From Aerococcus sanguinicola (GTDB lineage Bacteria > Bacillota > Bacilli > Lactobacillales > Aerococcaceae): a stretch of 64,000 bases of DNA. The stretch spans positions 496,001 to 560,000 of the forward strand of contig NZ_CP014160.1 in NCBI RefSeq assembly GCF_001543145.1, in the 5' to 3' direction. The position numbers were made by a program, and so were the translations under genes. Shown piece by piece: positions 7,779 to 16,445 of this stretch. The notes beneath the pieces were generated by a model. That model was not told the origin of the DNA. It saw only the letters and a program-made list of their open reading frames with translations, and ran no database searches. The number at the start of each line of letters is the position of its first letter. The first letter of the stretch is position 1.

Positions 7779-8606
7779 ATGACTGACCGACAAGTCCCCT
7801 TTCGAATCAAAGCAACCGCGATGGATGAAGACTTCATCGACCAATATAACCGCTCATCCTTCCACCGCCACGAGCTCGTTTTTGTCACCAAGGCATTGCG
7901 GATTACCGTCAACCAGCAGTCACTTGAAGTGGAACCCAAGCAAATTATTGTGATTCCCTCAAGCATTGACCTTAAACTCGAAGCGGGCCAACACTACGCT
8001 TCTCCTCAATTCTACGGCTATGTCCTCTCCATTGGTGACAATTACCTCGATGAGATCAACCATACCTTCATCGACACCACCGACCTCATCCAGGTCTTCA
8101 GCCAACTGCGTATCCTCCCCGTGAGCGAAAATAACTGGCAAGTCTTCCTCGACCTCTTCGGCCAGCTCAAACAAGTCCAAGCGGAAAAAGCTACCCTCTA
8201 CCAGCAGAAGATTATCTTCCACCTGGCTAGCCTGCTCTTCCTAGAAACCTGCCAAATCTACCAGTCGCCCAACGACCCCCTGCTCCACGAACATACCAAG
8301 CGCGACCAACTAGCCAGCGACATCAAGCAATACGTCGACGACCACTTCAACGAAGCCATCACCCTCCAAGACACCGCCAAGCGCTTCAACATCTCGACTT
8401 CAACCGTCAATCGTATCTTCCAAAAATACTACCACGACACCCTCTACCAATACCTCATCACCAAACGCCTCAGCTACGCCCACGACTGCATCAAAAAAGG
8501 CCAATCCATCAGCCACTCCTGGAAAAACGCCGGCTTCAAAGACTACAGCAACTTCTACCGGTCCTTCATCAAACACTACCATTACAGACCACACGACGCG
8601 AAATAA
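7779..8606 (+). CDS. AraC-family transcriptional regulator
   Basis: A 275-aa DNA-binding protein. Residues 1-165 form a ligand-sensing region with the cupin-like pattern of AraC sensors (FHRHELVFV). Residues 175-275 hold the double helix-turn-helix: first motif QDTAKRFNISTSTVNRIFQ, second around ISHSWKNAGFKDYSNFYRSF. The ATG follows TTGGAGG. It is flanked by E and A repeats rather than by a likely target, so its regulon cannot be guessed. Confidence 0.88.
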   Translation: MTDRQVPFRIKATAMDEDFIDQYNRSSFHRHELVFVTKALRITVNQQSLEVEPKQIIVIPSSIDLKLEAGQHYASPQFYGYVLSIGDNYLDEINHTFIDTTDLIQVFSQLRILPVSENNWQVFLDLFGQLKQVQAEKATLYQQKIIFHLASLLFLETCQIYQSPNDPLLHEHTKRDQLASDIKQYVDDHFNEAITLQDTAKRFNISTSTVNRIFQKYYHDTLYQYLITKRLSYAHDCIKKGQSISHSWKNAGFKDYSNFYRSFIKHYHYRPHDAK

Positions 8607-8607
8607 A

Positions 8608-8725
8608 AGGTGTGAGACTTGGCGCTTAGACTCGGATGATTGGAGCAAGTCAGAATAAGAGCGAAGCATTCGCTCGCTTCTGACTTGTGAAATCACTCCG
8701 AGTCTGCCAAGTCGAACCCGACTAA
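8608..8725 (+). repeat. Family A hairpin element, copy 5
   Basis: Follows the AraC stop codon. Arms GACTCGGATGATT and AATCACTCCGAGTC, then AAGTCAGAA and TTCTGACTT, and an inner GAGCGAAgcaTTCGCTC hairpin. Confidence 0.85.
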
Positions 8726-8846
8726 AGGGTGTGAGGGCGCGCGGGTAGAAGTGGACCTCTGGAGCAAAAAGGCAGAGAAGACTGAAAGTCTTCGATGACG
8801 CTTTGTGAAGAGGAGCCACTTCTGCGCGACCAAACCCGACTACAAG
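8726..8846 (+). repeat. Family A hairpin element, copy 6
   Basis: GGGTGTGAGGGCGCGCGGG to GCGCGACCAAACCCGACTA. Arms GTAGAAGTGGACCTC and GAGGAGCCACTTCTGC; inner GAAGACTgaaAGTCTTC. Confidence 0.85.
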
Positions 8847-8965
8847 GGTGTGAGGGCGCGCGGGTAGCTTCCTTTCACTGGAGCAAGTCACCAGAGCAGT
8901 CTGTCGGACTGCGGCGGAGACTTGTGAAGCGACAAGGAAGCTGCGCAACCGAACCCAACTACAGG
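8847..8965 (+). repeat. Family A hairpin element, copy 7
   Basis: GGGTGTGAGGGCGCGCGGG to GAACCCAACTA. Arms AGCTTCCTTTCACT and GCGACAAGGAAGCT; inner CAGTCTGtcggaCTGCGG. Confidence 0.8.
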
Positions 8966-8974
8966 GTGTAAGCA

Positions 8975-9190
8975 AGAGCAGTCAATCCACAAGCAAAGGC
9001 TCCTAGTGTGGCTTGCCATCACTCAACCCACAATTAGAGGTCCTTTGTCTAGGTTCATAAAGATCAACCTTCAACCAAGACCTCCAATTGTGGATCGAAT
9101 CTAAGTAACCCACATTCAATACCAGCGAGTGTGGCTTCCCATCAGCCAAGCCACACTAGAGGGGCTCGAATGTGGGTGGACAACACCCGT
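8975..9190. repeat. 41-bp array, type B
   Basis: TGTGG cores at 9006, 9089, 9130 and 9171. The 83-bp step is two units with one core decayed; the others are 41 bp. Inverted partners such as CAACCCACAATT lie between. Sits between convergent genes. Confidence 0.75.
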
Positions 9191-9231
9191 CATTCAAACT
9201 ACCAAAAAATAATTTTTACTAGGATAAATGT

Positions 9232-9263
9232 AAAAGCTAGCGAAGACCTCGCTAGCTTTTTTC
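9232..9263 (+). terminator. GCTAGCGA-type terminator
   Basis: AAAAGCTAGCGA pairs with TCGCTAGCTTTTTT, followed by CATTAT. A nearly identical hairpin occurs at 35157 in the same position relative to B and C arrays. Confidence 0.85.
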
Positions 9264-9274
9264 ATTATATTAAG

Positions 9275-9345
9275 CCAGATCAGCTTGCCCAGCAGCGGTC
9301 CTACTTGCTAACAGGACCTCCATTCGCAAGTTGCCGGCCACCAAC
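9275..9345. repeat. Short type C array
   Basis: About one and a half 41-bp C units: CTACTTGCTAACAGG with its inverted partner CATTCGCAAGTTG. Confidence 0.6.
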
Positions 9346-9357
9346 ACCACGCAAGAT

Positions 9358-9403
9358 ACAAAAAAGACCTATCCCCGCCATATAAGCTCGAGAGATAGGC
9401 CTC
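9358..9403 (-). terminator. Terminator of the acetoin reductase gene
   Basis: On the minus strand GGCCTATC pairs with GATAGGTC and is followed by TTTTTT. Confidence 0.7.
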
Positions 9404-9425
9404 TCTATCTTTTTTTAAGGCATTC

Positions 9426-10205
9426 TTATTGGAAGACCATGCCGCCATCAGTCACAATGATTTGACCGGTAATATAGTCCGCTTTTTCTGAGGCGAGGAA
9501 GGAGACTAAATTAGCCACATCTTCTGGTTCTTGGGTGCGGCCGAGCGCAATATTGGCCACTTGTTCCTTGAAGGTCTCCCCTCTTTCAGCACCAGTTAGT
9601 TCCGCGAATTTTTCATCCAAGCGGTCCCACATGCCGGTGCCAGCGATCCCTGGCGCATAAGCATTGACGGTAATTCCATCATCCGCTAATTCCTTGGCTG
9701 CGGTCTGGGTCAGGCCACTCACCGCGAATTTAGTCGCCGAGTAGGCGCTGAGCATTTCAAAACCTTCGCGTCCCGCAATACTGGAGGCATTGATAATCTT
9801 ACCCTTAATGCCGAGTGCCTTCATCTGCTTGGCTGCAGCTTGGATCCCATAGATGGTACCCTTAATATTGATATCGAAGAGCGCCCCCAGATCTTCCTCT
9901 TCCAAATCGATCAGCGGTGCCACTCGCCCTTCAATCCCTGCATTATTGACAAAAACATCTAAACGGCCAAATTGATCCACTGCATAAGCCGCCAGGTCCT
10001 TCTGATCTTGGAGCTTGCTCACATCCGCTTCCTTAATCGCCGCTTCAATCCCTTGGTCCGCAAATTCTTTCTGGGTCGCTTCCAAGGTTTCTCGGTCGAT
10101 GTCCGCTAAGACCAGGTCGAAACCATCTGCCGCTAATTGCTGGGCGATGGCCTTACCTAAGCCCTGGGCTCCACCTGTAATCACAGCTACTTTCTTCTCT
10201 GACAT
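9426..10205 (-). CDS. butA: Acetoin reductase / 2,3-butanediol dehydrogenase (SDR family)
   Basis: Classical short-chain dehydrogenase, 259 aa, expected to reduce diacetyl and acetoin to 2,3-butanediol in the cytoplasm. It shows the nucleotide loop TGGAQGLG (10-17), Asp after the second strand (VLADID, suggesting NAD), NNAG (87-90), and catalytic Ser141/Ser142, Tyr155 and Lys159. The [15 protein letters not shown] segment is typical of acetoin reductases and separates it from generic SDRs. Start follows GGAGG. A palindrome in its promoter suggests a repressor. Confidence 0.82.
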   Translation of the reverse strand: MSEKKVAVITGGAQGLGKAIAQQLAADGFDLVLADIDRETLEATQKEFADQGIEAAIKEADVSKLQDQKDLAAYAVDQFGRLDVFVNNAGIEGRVAPLIDLEEEDLGALFDINIKGTIYGIQAAAKQMKALGIKGKIINASSIAGREGFEMLSAYSATKFAVSGLTQTAAKELADDGITVNAYAPGIAGTGMWDRLDEKFAELTGAERGETFKEQVANIALGRTQEPEDVANLVSFLASEKADYITGQIIVTDGGMVFQ

Positions 10206-10238
10206 AAAATTAATTCCTCCTTTTCTTAAGTTAAGCTA

Positions 10239-10267
10239 AGTATAACAATTTCGGTTCCGAAATAAAA
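10239..10267 (-). promoter_or_regulatory. butA promoter with 16-bp palindrome in the spacer
   Basis: A minus-strand -10 TATACT lies at 10239-10244. Between it and a weak -35 near 10262-10267 sits ATTTCGG-TT-CCGAAAT (10248-10263), a perfect 7-bp dyad. A protein bound there would block polymerase. The regulator is not known. Confidence 0.55.
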
Positions 10268-10320
10268 GTAAAAGCCCTTGACCAAGTTCAAAAGCAAAAC
10301 AGATCTCCGCCTTCCAAAAT

Positions 10321-10358
10321 AAAAAAGCCTCCAAGGACAAGTCCATGTCCTTGGAAGC
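10321..10358 (-). terminator. Terminator of the TPR-protein gene
   Basis: On the minus strand TCCAAGGAC pairs with GTCCTTGGA, then GGCTTTTTT. Confidence 0.85.
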
Positions 10359-10368
10359 TCTTCAATTT

Positions 10369-11409
10369 TTACATATTCAATTGACGTTGTAGGTTGGCGA
10401 TCACGGCATCGGCAGCGACTTCCTGGCCCTGAGTCAGGGACTGGTAGAGCTTAAAGTAGAAGCGGGCTGTCTTCATATTGCCTAGCTCTACTGCTGCTTG
10501 GGCCATGTTGACCAACTTGCAGAGGGCGGCATCGGAAGGGAACTGGTCCAGCTTGTAGTCTTGGAGGATCTGTGCCACTTCCTTATTGGTCAGGGGCTCT
10601 TCGACTTCCAAGCCTTCTTCCTTGAGCGATTCAAGCAGGTCAGTCGCCCCCTCGTTCTCCTTCCAGCGCAGGCTAATCTTAGCGAAGTTCATGGCAGCTT
10701 CTAGGTCTCCCTTGCCAGCATAGAATTTTGCCAAGCAGGCATAGCCCCGAGCCAAGGCTGACCGTTCGATCGAATACTTCAGGCCTTTTAGGATCATGGC
10801 ATAGGCCATGCCGTACTGGTCCATATCCAGGTAGAGGGCCGCCAAGTCGTAGATCATCGTCACTTGGTAAGGGTGCCAGAGCAGGGCCTGTTGGTAGGCG
10901 TCCGCCGCTTCCTTGCGCTCATTAGCCTGGAGCAGGACCTTGGCATAGGTCTGGTAGATCTTGCTGAAGTCGCGGTGAGTTGGCAAAAGCTGCATCCCCG
11001 CCTCTTCATGGAGCAAGAATTCAAAGCGGCCAACCAAGTCAAAGATACTCAATTGCCGCTGTCCAGGCTTAGGATTGTACTGGTCGAAGTCAGAATCTAG
11101 ACTCCGGATGAAGTCTTCCATGGCAAAGCGGGCCTCGGTCACCTCACCCGCCGCTAACATCTCGTCGATCTTAGCCATTAAGATATTGTCGGAGTGCTTA
11201 TCCGAGTCATCATAACGCTTGCGATTCTTCAAGGTCTCTTCAGGATAAGCTTCATAGAGCAGGTCCTCTAATGTCGAAAGGAATTCTTCGTTACGGATCA
11301 GGACAATATTTTCCACCAATTTTTGGCCGACTTCGCTAATGGCCTGGCTATAATTTCCCACAAGTAATTGTTCAATTTCTTTTAGTAAATTTTCTTGATC
11401 TTGATTCAT
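10369..11409 (-). CDS. TPR-repeat protein, unknown role
   Basis: A 346-aa soluble, largely helical protein. From about residue 130 on, 34-residue repeats have tetratricopeptide spacing (YQTYAKVLLQANERKEAADAY, then YDLAALYLDMDQYGMAYAMI, then RGYACLAKFYAGKGDLEAAM). The N-terminal third is acidic and helical without a recognised domain. No signal peptide or membrane segment. The ATG follows AAGGGGAAG. TPR proteins usually serve as docking scaffolds; no partner is indicated by the neighbours, although the unknown 182-aa gene upstream is co-oriented about 130 bp away. Confidence 0.7.
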   Translation of the reverse strand: MNQDQENLLKEIEQLLVGNYSQAISEVGQKLVENIVLIRNEEFLSTLEDLLYEAYPEETLKNRKRYDDSDKHSDNILMAKIDEMLAAGEVTEARFAMEDFIRSLDSDFDQYNPKPGQRQLSIFDLVGRFEFLLHEEAGMQLLPTHRDFSKIYQTYAKVLLQANERKEAADAYQQALLWHPYQVTMIYDLAALYLDMDQYGMAYAMILKGLKYSIERSALARGYACLAKFYAGKGDLEAAMNFAKISLRWKENEGATDLLESLKEEGLEVEEPLTNKEVAQILQDYKLDQFPSDAALCKLVNMAQAAVELGNMKTARFYFKLYQSLTQGQEVAADAVIANLQRQLNM

Positions 11410-11537
11410 AATATTCTTCCCCTTAATTCGGAATAATGATTACCGGTCAAAGACACCAGTAATTATTGTAATCGGCCCTTGGTCAAAGTTCAAGGCTGGG
11501 CATAGTGTGAGTGATGCCTTTTACCGATCACTCTTGA

Positions 11538-12086
11538 TTAATCATCCAAGGGCCCAGCAGGAAAGCGTTCCTCCAAGGATTCCTCCATCTCTTCCAGAGA
11601 CATCACTTTGACAAAAGAATCTGGGGTAAAGCGCGGCTTATAGTCCGTTGGAAAGTCATCGAATTCCGCCGAATTGAAGAGGTATTTTTGCTTCTCATCA
11701 TCGGATAGGGTCCGGAAATAAGCCATAGGAATCATATCATCGGCCAGGCGATTATTGGCCAGGCGCTTGATGAAGTGTGTAATATTCGAGAGGTCGTAAT
11801 AATAAGCGTAATAGAGGTCGGACTGGCGTTGGTCAACCGGCGTCATCGTAAAGTCCACCAAGAGCTTCAAGAGGGCCTGCTTCTCTAAGATTTGCCGGTT
11901 GTTGAAGCCCTGGAAGCTCGTCCGCAGCATATAGGGCTGGTCTAAGTTGACCTCCGCTAGCTTACTATCATCATCATAAATCTTCAAGACACGAAAACTC
12001 TCGCCCTCCCACTCCTTGGTCGTCACATAATAATTCTCAATGAAAGCCAAATGATTCAAACGGGTATATAATTCATCCAAACGCAT
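11538..12086 (-). CDS. Conserved-looking cytoplasmic protein, unknown function
   Basis: Not recognised. A 182-aa acidic protein rich in Tyr, Asp, Leu and Glu with no signal peptide, membrane segment or cysteine. It begins MRLDELYTRLNHLAF, has a YYAYYYDLSN aromatic patch near residue 92, and ends in an acidic tail. Its start follows a strong GGTGGAGGCGAG site, supporting a real gene. It lies upstream of the TPR gene on the same strand. Confidence 0.6.
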   Translation of the reverse strand: MRLDELYTRLNHLAFIENYYVTTKEWEGESFRVLKIYDDDSKLAEVNLDQPYMLRTSFQGFNNRQILEKQALLKLLVDFTMTPVDQRQSDLYYAYYYDLSNITHFIKRLANNRLADDMIPMAYFRTLSDDEKQKYLFNSAEFDDFPTDYKPRFTPDSFVKVMSLEEMEESLEERFPAGPLDD

Positions 12087-12245
12087 GGTCTCGCCTCCAC
12101 CCTCCTAGTCAAGCTATTGAAACGCTAACAGTCTTATTATAACAGACTCAGCAAGGAATAACCGCCAAAAGCGCTAGTTTATTTGTCCAATCAAAAGTAC
12201 ACTGACTGTCCAACCAGTATTCACAACAACTGACAAATTGTGCTA

Positions 12246-12553
12246 GTGAGCATCCGTTCCGCTTTTGAAGTTGTCCCTTAAATTTTTGAGGGACAATAAC
12301 GGCTTTCGCCGTTTTGTACTATATCCGTAAGTCGCTGACGCTCAGATAGCTATACACCACCGGCTCGAGCAGGTTCAGCTCTTGGAGCGGGGCGACTTAG
12401 AGATGAAGTTCAAGGCTGCGTTAGCAGCGTTGCTACCTTCTTCTCGCCTAGCGAGACTCAAACGGATCGTACGGCTATTCGCCTACGATCCATAATTCGC
12501 TTCGCTTGCTTGTTCATGGCTAAGGGCCAACTTCAAAGCTCCACTCCTGCTCA
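12246..12553 (-). mobile_element. Family E element, long form
   Basis: The longest copy seen (308 bp), in reverse orientation: TGAGCATCCGTTCCGC at the left and GCTCCACTCCTGCTCA at the right. It carries the long-form segment with ACGGCTTTCGCCGT and about 65 bp not seen in other copies. It fills most of the 564-bp gap. Confidence 0.8.
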
Positions 12554-12650
12554 AAAAGTTACTGTTGTGTATTTTTTGATTAGTAATCACCAATACAAAA
12601 GTTTAAAGAACGACACTTCCCCATAAAAAAGAGGCCTGCTGGGGCCCTTT

Positions 12651-13202
12651 TTAGTCTTTATTCGCTTTGACGACCGCAAACCAGCGCCGGTCAACGATTC
12701 CGCGATTGTTGGCTAAGCCGCGTTTCTGGATGCCTTCTTCCTGGTAGTCGCAGGCTTCTAAGATGGCTTGGTTGGCCTGGTCCTCCACGTCAATTCCCAC
12801 TTGGACACGTTCCGCTTGGACAGCGTCGAAGAGAAAGTGGGTGACCGTCCGGACCGCTTCCGCCCCCAATTCGGTGCGCTGGTCCGACTGAGCGAAGAGA
12901 AATTCCAATTCGCAGGCCGCAATCTTTTTAACGATCCGTTTCACATGAATTTCACCAATTAGGGCCTGGCTGCTTTTGTCTTCCACTCCCCAGCGGTAGA
13001 TTTTATCGTTAGTGCGCTTAGGCTGCCAGTGTTCCAAGAGCTTCTTAGTGGTACGCTTGGACTCATGGACGCCCCAGCTAGCGTACTGGGTCAGCTGGCT
13101 ATCCCCTGCCCAATTTCGATACATCTGTTCATAATCAGACACATCGAATTTGCGCAAGAGCAAATTCTGTGTCTCAATGGTCTTTGTTCCTTTGTGATTC
13201 AT
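12651..13202 (-). CDS. GNAT-family N-acetyltransferase (RimJ/RimL-like)
   Basis: A 183-aa cytoplasmic acetyltransferase. N-terminal pattern TQNLLLRKFDVSDYEQMY is typical of the RimJ/RimL group, followed by ALIGEIHVKRI and ELEFLFAQ on the central strands and a late helix EAVRTVTHFLFD with AIL.ACDYQEEG matching the C-terminal GNAT pattern. Its substrate could be a protein N terminus, an amine or an antibiotic; nothing nearby points to one. The start has only a weak ribosome site. Confidence 0.8.
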   Translation of the reverse strand: MNHKGTKTIETQNLLLRKFDVSDYEQMYRNWAGDSQLTQYASWGVHESKRTTKKLLEHWQPKRTNDKIYRWGVEDKSSQALIGEIHVKRIVKKIAACELEFLFAQSDQRTELGAEAVRTVTHFLFDAVQAERVQVGIDVEDQANQAILEACDYQEEGIQKRGLANNRGIVDRRWFAVVKANKD

Positions 13203-13287
13203 ACAAGTTTTTCCCCGATTCCGGCTCAGTCGAAGCCTAAATATTCATTGTCACGGCTTATTATAACATAAGTTCCAACCATTTGGC

Positions 13288-14151
13288 CTAAGATCCTGAC
13301 TTAACTTGGTCCCGGTAGCGGCCCAGCTGCAAGTATTCTTCTAGGGTCAAGCCATAACGCTGGATAAAAGCGGCGTGTTCCCTGCCAACATAGCGGTAGT
13401 GCCAGGGTTCAAATTCATAACCCGTGATGGCTTCGCGGTCCTTGAGATAGCGCAAAATAAAGCCATATTTATGGGCATTGTCGGCCAACCACTGGGCCGC
13501 TGGGTCTTCAACAAAGCTGTCATCAAGTCCCCCACCCTGGTCCAGCCAAGCCTGGCTCAGCCAGTCGAAGGCCAGACCCGTCGCATGTTCCGTCGCCCGC
13601 TCCGGTGCGATATAGGCATCCGTCATCCGCTCGGCTTCTTCCTTGGACTTGCCCTGGTTGAGATAAGTCTCATATTGGTGCTGGCGGTTATAGGCCTGGG
13701 ATTCGATGGAGCGGAAGGCCGAGATGGTGCGCAGGTCATAGCCCGCCGCCCGGGCATCGGCCATGAGGGCTTCCAAGTCCCCTTGGAGGCGCTGGTCATA
13801 GACTTGACCTTCTGGCGTCTGGGCGGCTTCAAAATCCGGTTCCTTATCTAGGAGCGCCTGACGGTTGACGAGGATCAAGCGCCAGTCCTTGGGGTCGATG
13901 GACTCAGGCAGCTCAGCAAGGACTTGGTCTAATTTACCTCCAAACCTAGCCTCCAATTGGTCAGCCCCCGGTGCCTGGAGCTTGCCCTGGCTGGGGCGTT
14001 CATTCGCTTTCAAGGCAGGCACTTGATTGGTCAGCTTGACCTGGCTCTCAAAAGTAGACGACCGGTCCACAAGCCCCAAAACCACCACCATTCCGGCTAA
14101 GAGGATCATATAGACCATCTGCCTCACACGTTTAAAGCCCTCTCCTGTCAT
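13288..14151 (-). CDS. VanY/DdcY-type D,D-carboxypeptidase (M15B), membrane-anchored
   Basis: A 287-aa cell-wall enzyme expected to trim the terminal D-alanine from stem peptides. An uncleaved N-terminal segment (MVYMILLAGMVVVLGLV, about 12-28) anchors it outside the membrane, followed by a linker of about 80 residues. The zinc site is in the M15B motifs EHATGLAFDW (His and Asp, about 190) and EPWHYRYVG (His, about 250). The ATG follows AAGGAGG. Presence of VanY alone does not imply vancomycin resistance; no vanHAX-type genes are near. Confidence 0.87.
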   Translation of the reverse strand: MTGEGFKRVRQMVYMILLAGMVVVLGLVDRSSTFESQVKLTNQVPALKANERPSQGKLQAPGADQLEARFGGKLDQVLAELPESIDPKDWRLILVNRQALLDKEPDFEAAQTPEGQVYDQRLQGDLEALMADARAAGYDLRTISAFRSIESQAYNRQHQYETYLNQGKSKEEAERMTDAYIAPERATEHATGLAFDWLSQAWLDQGGGLDDSFVEDPAAQWLADNAHKYGFILRYLKDREAITGYEFEPWHYRYVGREHAAFIQRYGLTLEEYLQLGRYRDQVKSGS

Positions 14152-14241
14152 CGCACCCGCCTCCTTAAGTCTTACTTCCTATTATAGCAGTCTTTAGGTC
14201 CAGTCGAAAGCTTTTTAAACCAGGCAGGGTCAGGCAAACTA

Positions 14242-14250
14242 TGGTACAAT
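14242..14250 (+). promoter_or_regulatory. Extended -10 promoter of proBA
   Basis: TGGTACAAT (TGnTACAAT). Transcription would start near 14257, only 6 nt before the first ATG at 14263, which favours the ATG at 14287 as the true start. Confidence 0.6.
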
Positions 14251-14286
14251 AATGAAGAAATTATGAGAGAACGGAGCGATGAAGAG

Positions 14287-15114
14287 ATGGAGCGCCAAGA
14301 CCTAGCCCATGCCCAACGCCTAGTATTCAAAATCGGAACTAATTCCCTATTAACAGACCAAAACACGATCGACTACCCGCGCATCGACCGGCTCGCCTTC
14401 ACCCTAGCTAGCCTCCGCCAAGCCGGCAAGGAAGTTGTCCTCGTCAGCTCAGGTGCCATCGGGGTCGGCTGTGTCCAACAAGGGATCGCCCAGCGCCCCC
14501 AAGCCATCCCCGAACAACAAGCCCTGGCTGCCTTGGGTCAAGTCACCCTGATGAGTATCTACAGCCGCTTTTTTGCTTATTACAACCAGGACGTGGCGCA
14601 AATTCTCTTAACCCGGGACGTCATGGACTATCCTGAGAGCCTGAAGAACTGCCGGAACAGCCTGGAAGTTCTTCTAGCCCAGAAGGTTATCCCCGTCATT
14701 AATGAAAATGACGCGGTCGCAGTCGATGAATTGGACCACCAGACCCGCTTTGGGGACAATGACACCTTGTCCGCTCTGGTCAGCAATATTGTTGAAGCCG
14801 ACCTCTTAGTCCTACTCACGGACGTCGATGGCTTCTATACCGCCGACCCCCACTCCGACCCCCAAGCCCAAAGAATCAGCCGGTTGGAAGGCATCAGCCA
14901 AGACAACTTAGACCAAGCTGGGGGCAAGGGGTCCAGCTTCTCAACCGGTGGCATGGCCACCAAACTCAAAGCCGGCAAGCTGGTCTTGGACCAGGGCCGG
15001 AGCATGGTGATCATGGGCAGCCAGGAACCCGCCAATATCTTCAAACTTTTAGCAGGAGAAGATATTGGCAGCCTGGTCTCCGCCCGCCAATCATCCCAAA
15101 AGGAGGAAAAATAA
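14287..15114 (+). CDS. proB: Glutamate 5-kinase, short form
   Basis: First step of proline synthesis, phosphorylating glutamate. It is 275 aa and consists of the amino-acid-kinase domain only; the C-terminal PUA domain of the long form is missing, as in many Lactobacillales. Motifs include FKIGTNSL, the SSGAIGVG loop, INENDAV, FGDNDTLSALV and the GTGGM-like STGGMATKLKA. The ATG at 14287 has GGAG at 14273-14276; the ATG at 14263 has no good site. It ends 1 bp before proA and shares its transcript. Confidence 0.93.
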   Translation: MERQDLAHAQRLVFKIGTNSLLTDQNTIDYPRIDRLAFTLASLRQAGKEVVLVSSGAIGVGCVQQGIAQRPQAIPEQQALAALGQVTLMSIYSRFFAYYNQDVAQILLTRDVMDYPESLKNCRNSLEVLLAQKVIPVINENDAVAVDELDHQTRFGDNDTLSALVSNIVEADLLVLLTDVDGFYTADPHSDPQAQRISRLEGISQDNLDQAGGKGSSFSTGGMATKLKAGKLVLDQGRSMVIMGSQEPANIFKLLAGEDIGSLVSARQSSQKEEK

Positions 15115-15115
15115 A

Positions 15116-16369
15116 ATGGATATCAAAGACCTTGAAGTCATGGGCCAGAAAGCCCAGGCCGCTGCCCGCCAACTCGGCCAGGCCAGCAGCCAAAGTAAAG
15201 AAGCTGCCCTCTTAGCCATGGCGGACCAACTCCGCCAAAAGCAGGCAGCCATCCTTGAAGCCAATGCCCAAGATATCGCTAAGACCCGGGACCAAGGCCG
15301 ACCCGACAGCTTTATCGAACGCATGACCCTGACCGAAGACCGGGTGGAAGCCATGGCGCTAGGCCTAGAAGACGTGGCCCGCCAGCCCGACCCCATCCAT
15401 GAAGTCATCGCCGGCTGGACCACAGCCCAGGGCCTCGACATCGTCCAAAAGCGGGTCCCCCTCGGCGTGATCGGCATTATCTACGAGTCCCGGCCTAATG
15501 TCACCGCCGATGCTGCCAGTCTCTGCTTTAAGACGGGGAACAGCGTCATCCTGCGCGGGGGGAAAGAAACCCTCCAATCCAACCTAGCCATCGTGTCGGC
15601 CCTCCAAGCGGGACTCGCTGCCGTCGACCTGCCCCAGGACGCCATCCAATACATCGATGATCCAGACCGGGCCTTGGCCACGGCCTTCATGCAGCTGGAC
15701 CGCTATGTCGACTGCCTGATCCCACGAGGAAGCGCTGCCCTCATCCAGAGCGTGGTCCAAAACGCCACCATCCCAACCATTGAAACCGGCGTGGGCAACT
15801 GCCACCTCTATGTCCACCAGTCTGCCGACTTAGATGAAGCTGTGCAAGTCTTCATCAATGGCAAGGCCCAGCGCGTGTCCGTCTGCAATGCCCTGGAAAC
15901 TTTAATCCTCGACCAGGCCATCGCCAAGGACTTCTTAGACCAGGCCCAAGACTTAATTGAAGCAAAGGGCATCCGCCTCCACGGCGACCAACGCACCTGC
16001 GCCCTGGTCAAAGACGCCATCCCTGCTGTAGAAAAGGACTATGCGGAAGAATACCTGGACTACGACATCGCCGTTAAGATCGTCGACTCCTACCAAGAAG
16101 CTATCGACCACATCCAGACCTATTCCAGCCAGCACTCCGAGGTCATTGCCTGCCAGGACTACCAAGTGGCCCAAGACTTCATGAACGACATCGATGCGGC
16201 TTGCGTCTATGTCAACGCCTCCTCTCGTTTCTCCGACGGCGGCGTCTTCGGTTTCGGCGGCGAGATCGGCATCTCCACCCAGAAACTCCACGCCCGCGGC
16301 CCCATGGGACTTAAGGCCCTGACCTCCTACAAGTACCTGATCCAGGGCCAGGGGCAGATTCGGGAATAA
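15116..16369 (+). CDS. proA: Gamma-glutamyl phosphate reductase
   Basis: Second step of proline synthesis; NADPH-dependent reduction of glutamyl phosphate to glutamate semialdehyde. It is 417 aa, full length. The aldehyde-dehydrogenase-like active site is in AQRVSVCNALETL (catalytic Cys, about 262), with LGVIGIIYESRPNVT and SSRFSDGGVFGFGGEIGIS also present. Start at 15116 follows AAAGGAGG, which lies inside the end of proB, so translation is probably coupled. No proC lies here. Confidence 0.97.
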   Translation: MDIKDLEVMGQKAQAAARQLGQASSQSKEAALLAMADQLRQKQAAILEANAQDIAKTRDQGRPDSFIERMTLTEDRVEAMALGLEDVARQPDPIHEVIAGWTTAQGLDIVQKRVPLGVIGIIYESRPNVTADAASLCFKTGNSVILRGGKETLQSNLAIVSALQAGLAAVDLPQDAIQYIDDPDRALATAFMQLDRYVDCLIPRGSAALIQSVVQNATIPTIETGVGNCHLYVHQSADLDEAVQVFINGKAQRVSVCNALETLILDQAIAKDFLDQAQDLIEAKGIRLHGDQRTCALVKDAIPAVEKDYAEEYLDYDIAVKIVDSYQEAIDHIQTYSSQHSEVIACQDYQVAQDFMNDIDAACVYVNASSRFSDGGVFGFGGEIGISTQKLHARGPMGLKALTSYKYLIQGQGQIRE

Positions 16370-16389
16370 CCTGTCAGTTTATAGCATTC

Positions 16390-16430
16390 AAAAAGGCATC
16401 GCTTGAATTCTTCGCAAGTGATGCCTTTTG
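16390..16430. terminator. Bidirectional terminator between proA and the BASS gene
   Basis: AAAAGGCATCGCTTG pairs with CAAGTGATGCCTTTT. Confidence 0.88.
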
Positions 16431-16445
16431 TTATTATTAAAGATG

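Noticed and set aside
9131..9385. 84-codon plus-strand frame
   Set aside because: It runs through a B array, a terminator and C units, so it is a chance frame in repeat sequence. The same applies to frames at 31599-31952 and 34911-35575.
13288..14151. Vancomycin-resistance cluster
   Set aside because: Only a VanY-type carboxypeptidase is present. No vanH, vanA-type ligase, vanX or VanRS pair is adjacent.
14263..14286. Upstream ATG as the proB start
   Set aside because: It lies about 6 nt after the expected transcript start and has no ribosome site, while the ATG at 14287 has GGAG at good spacing.
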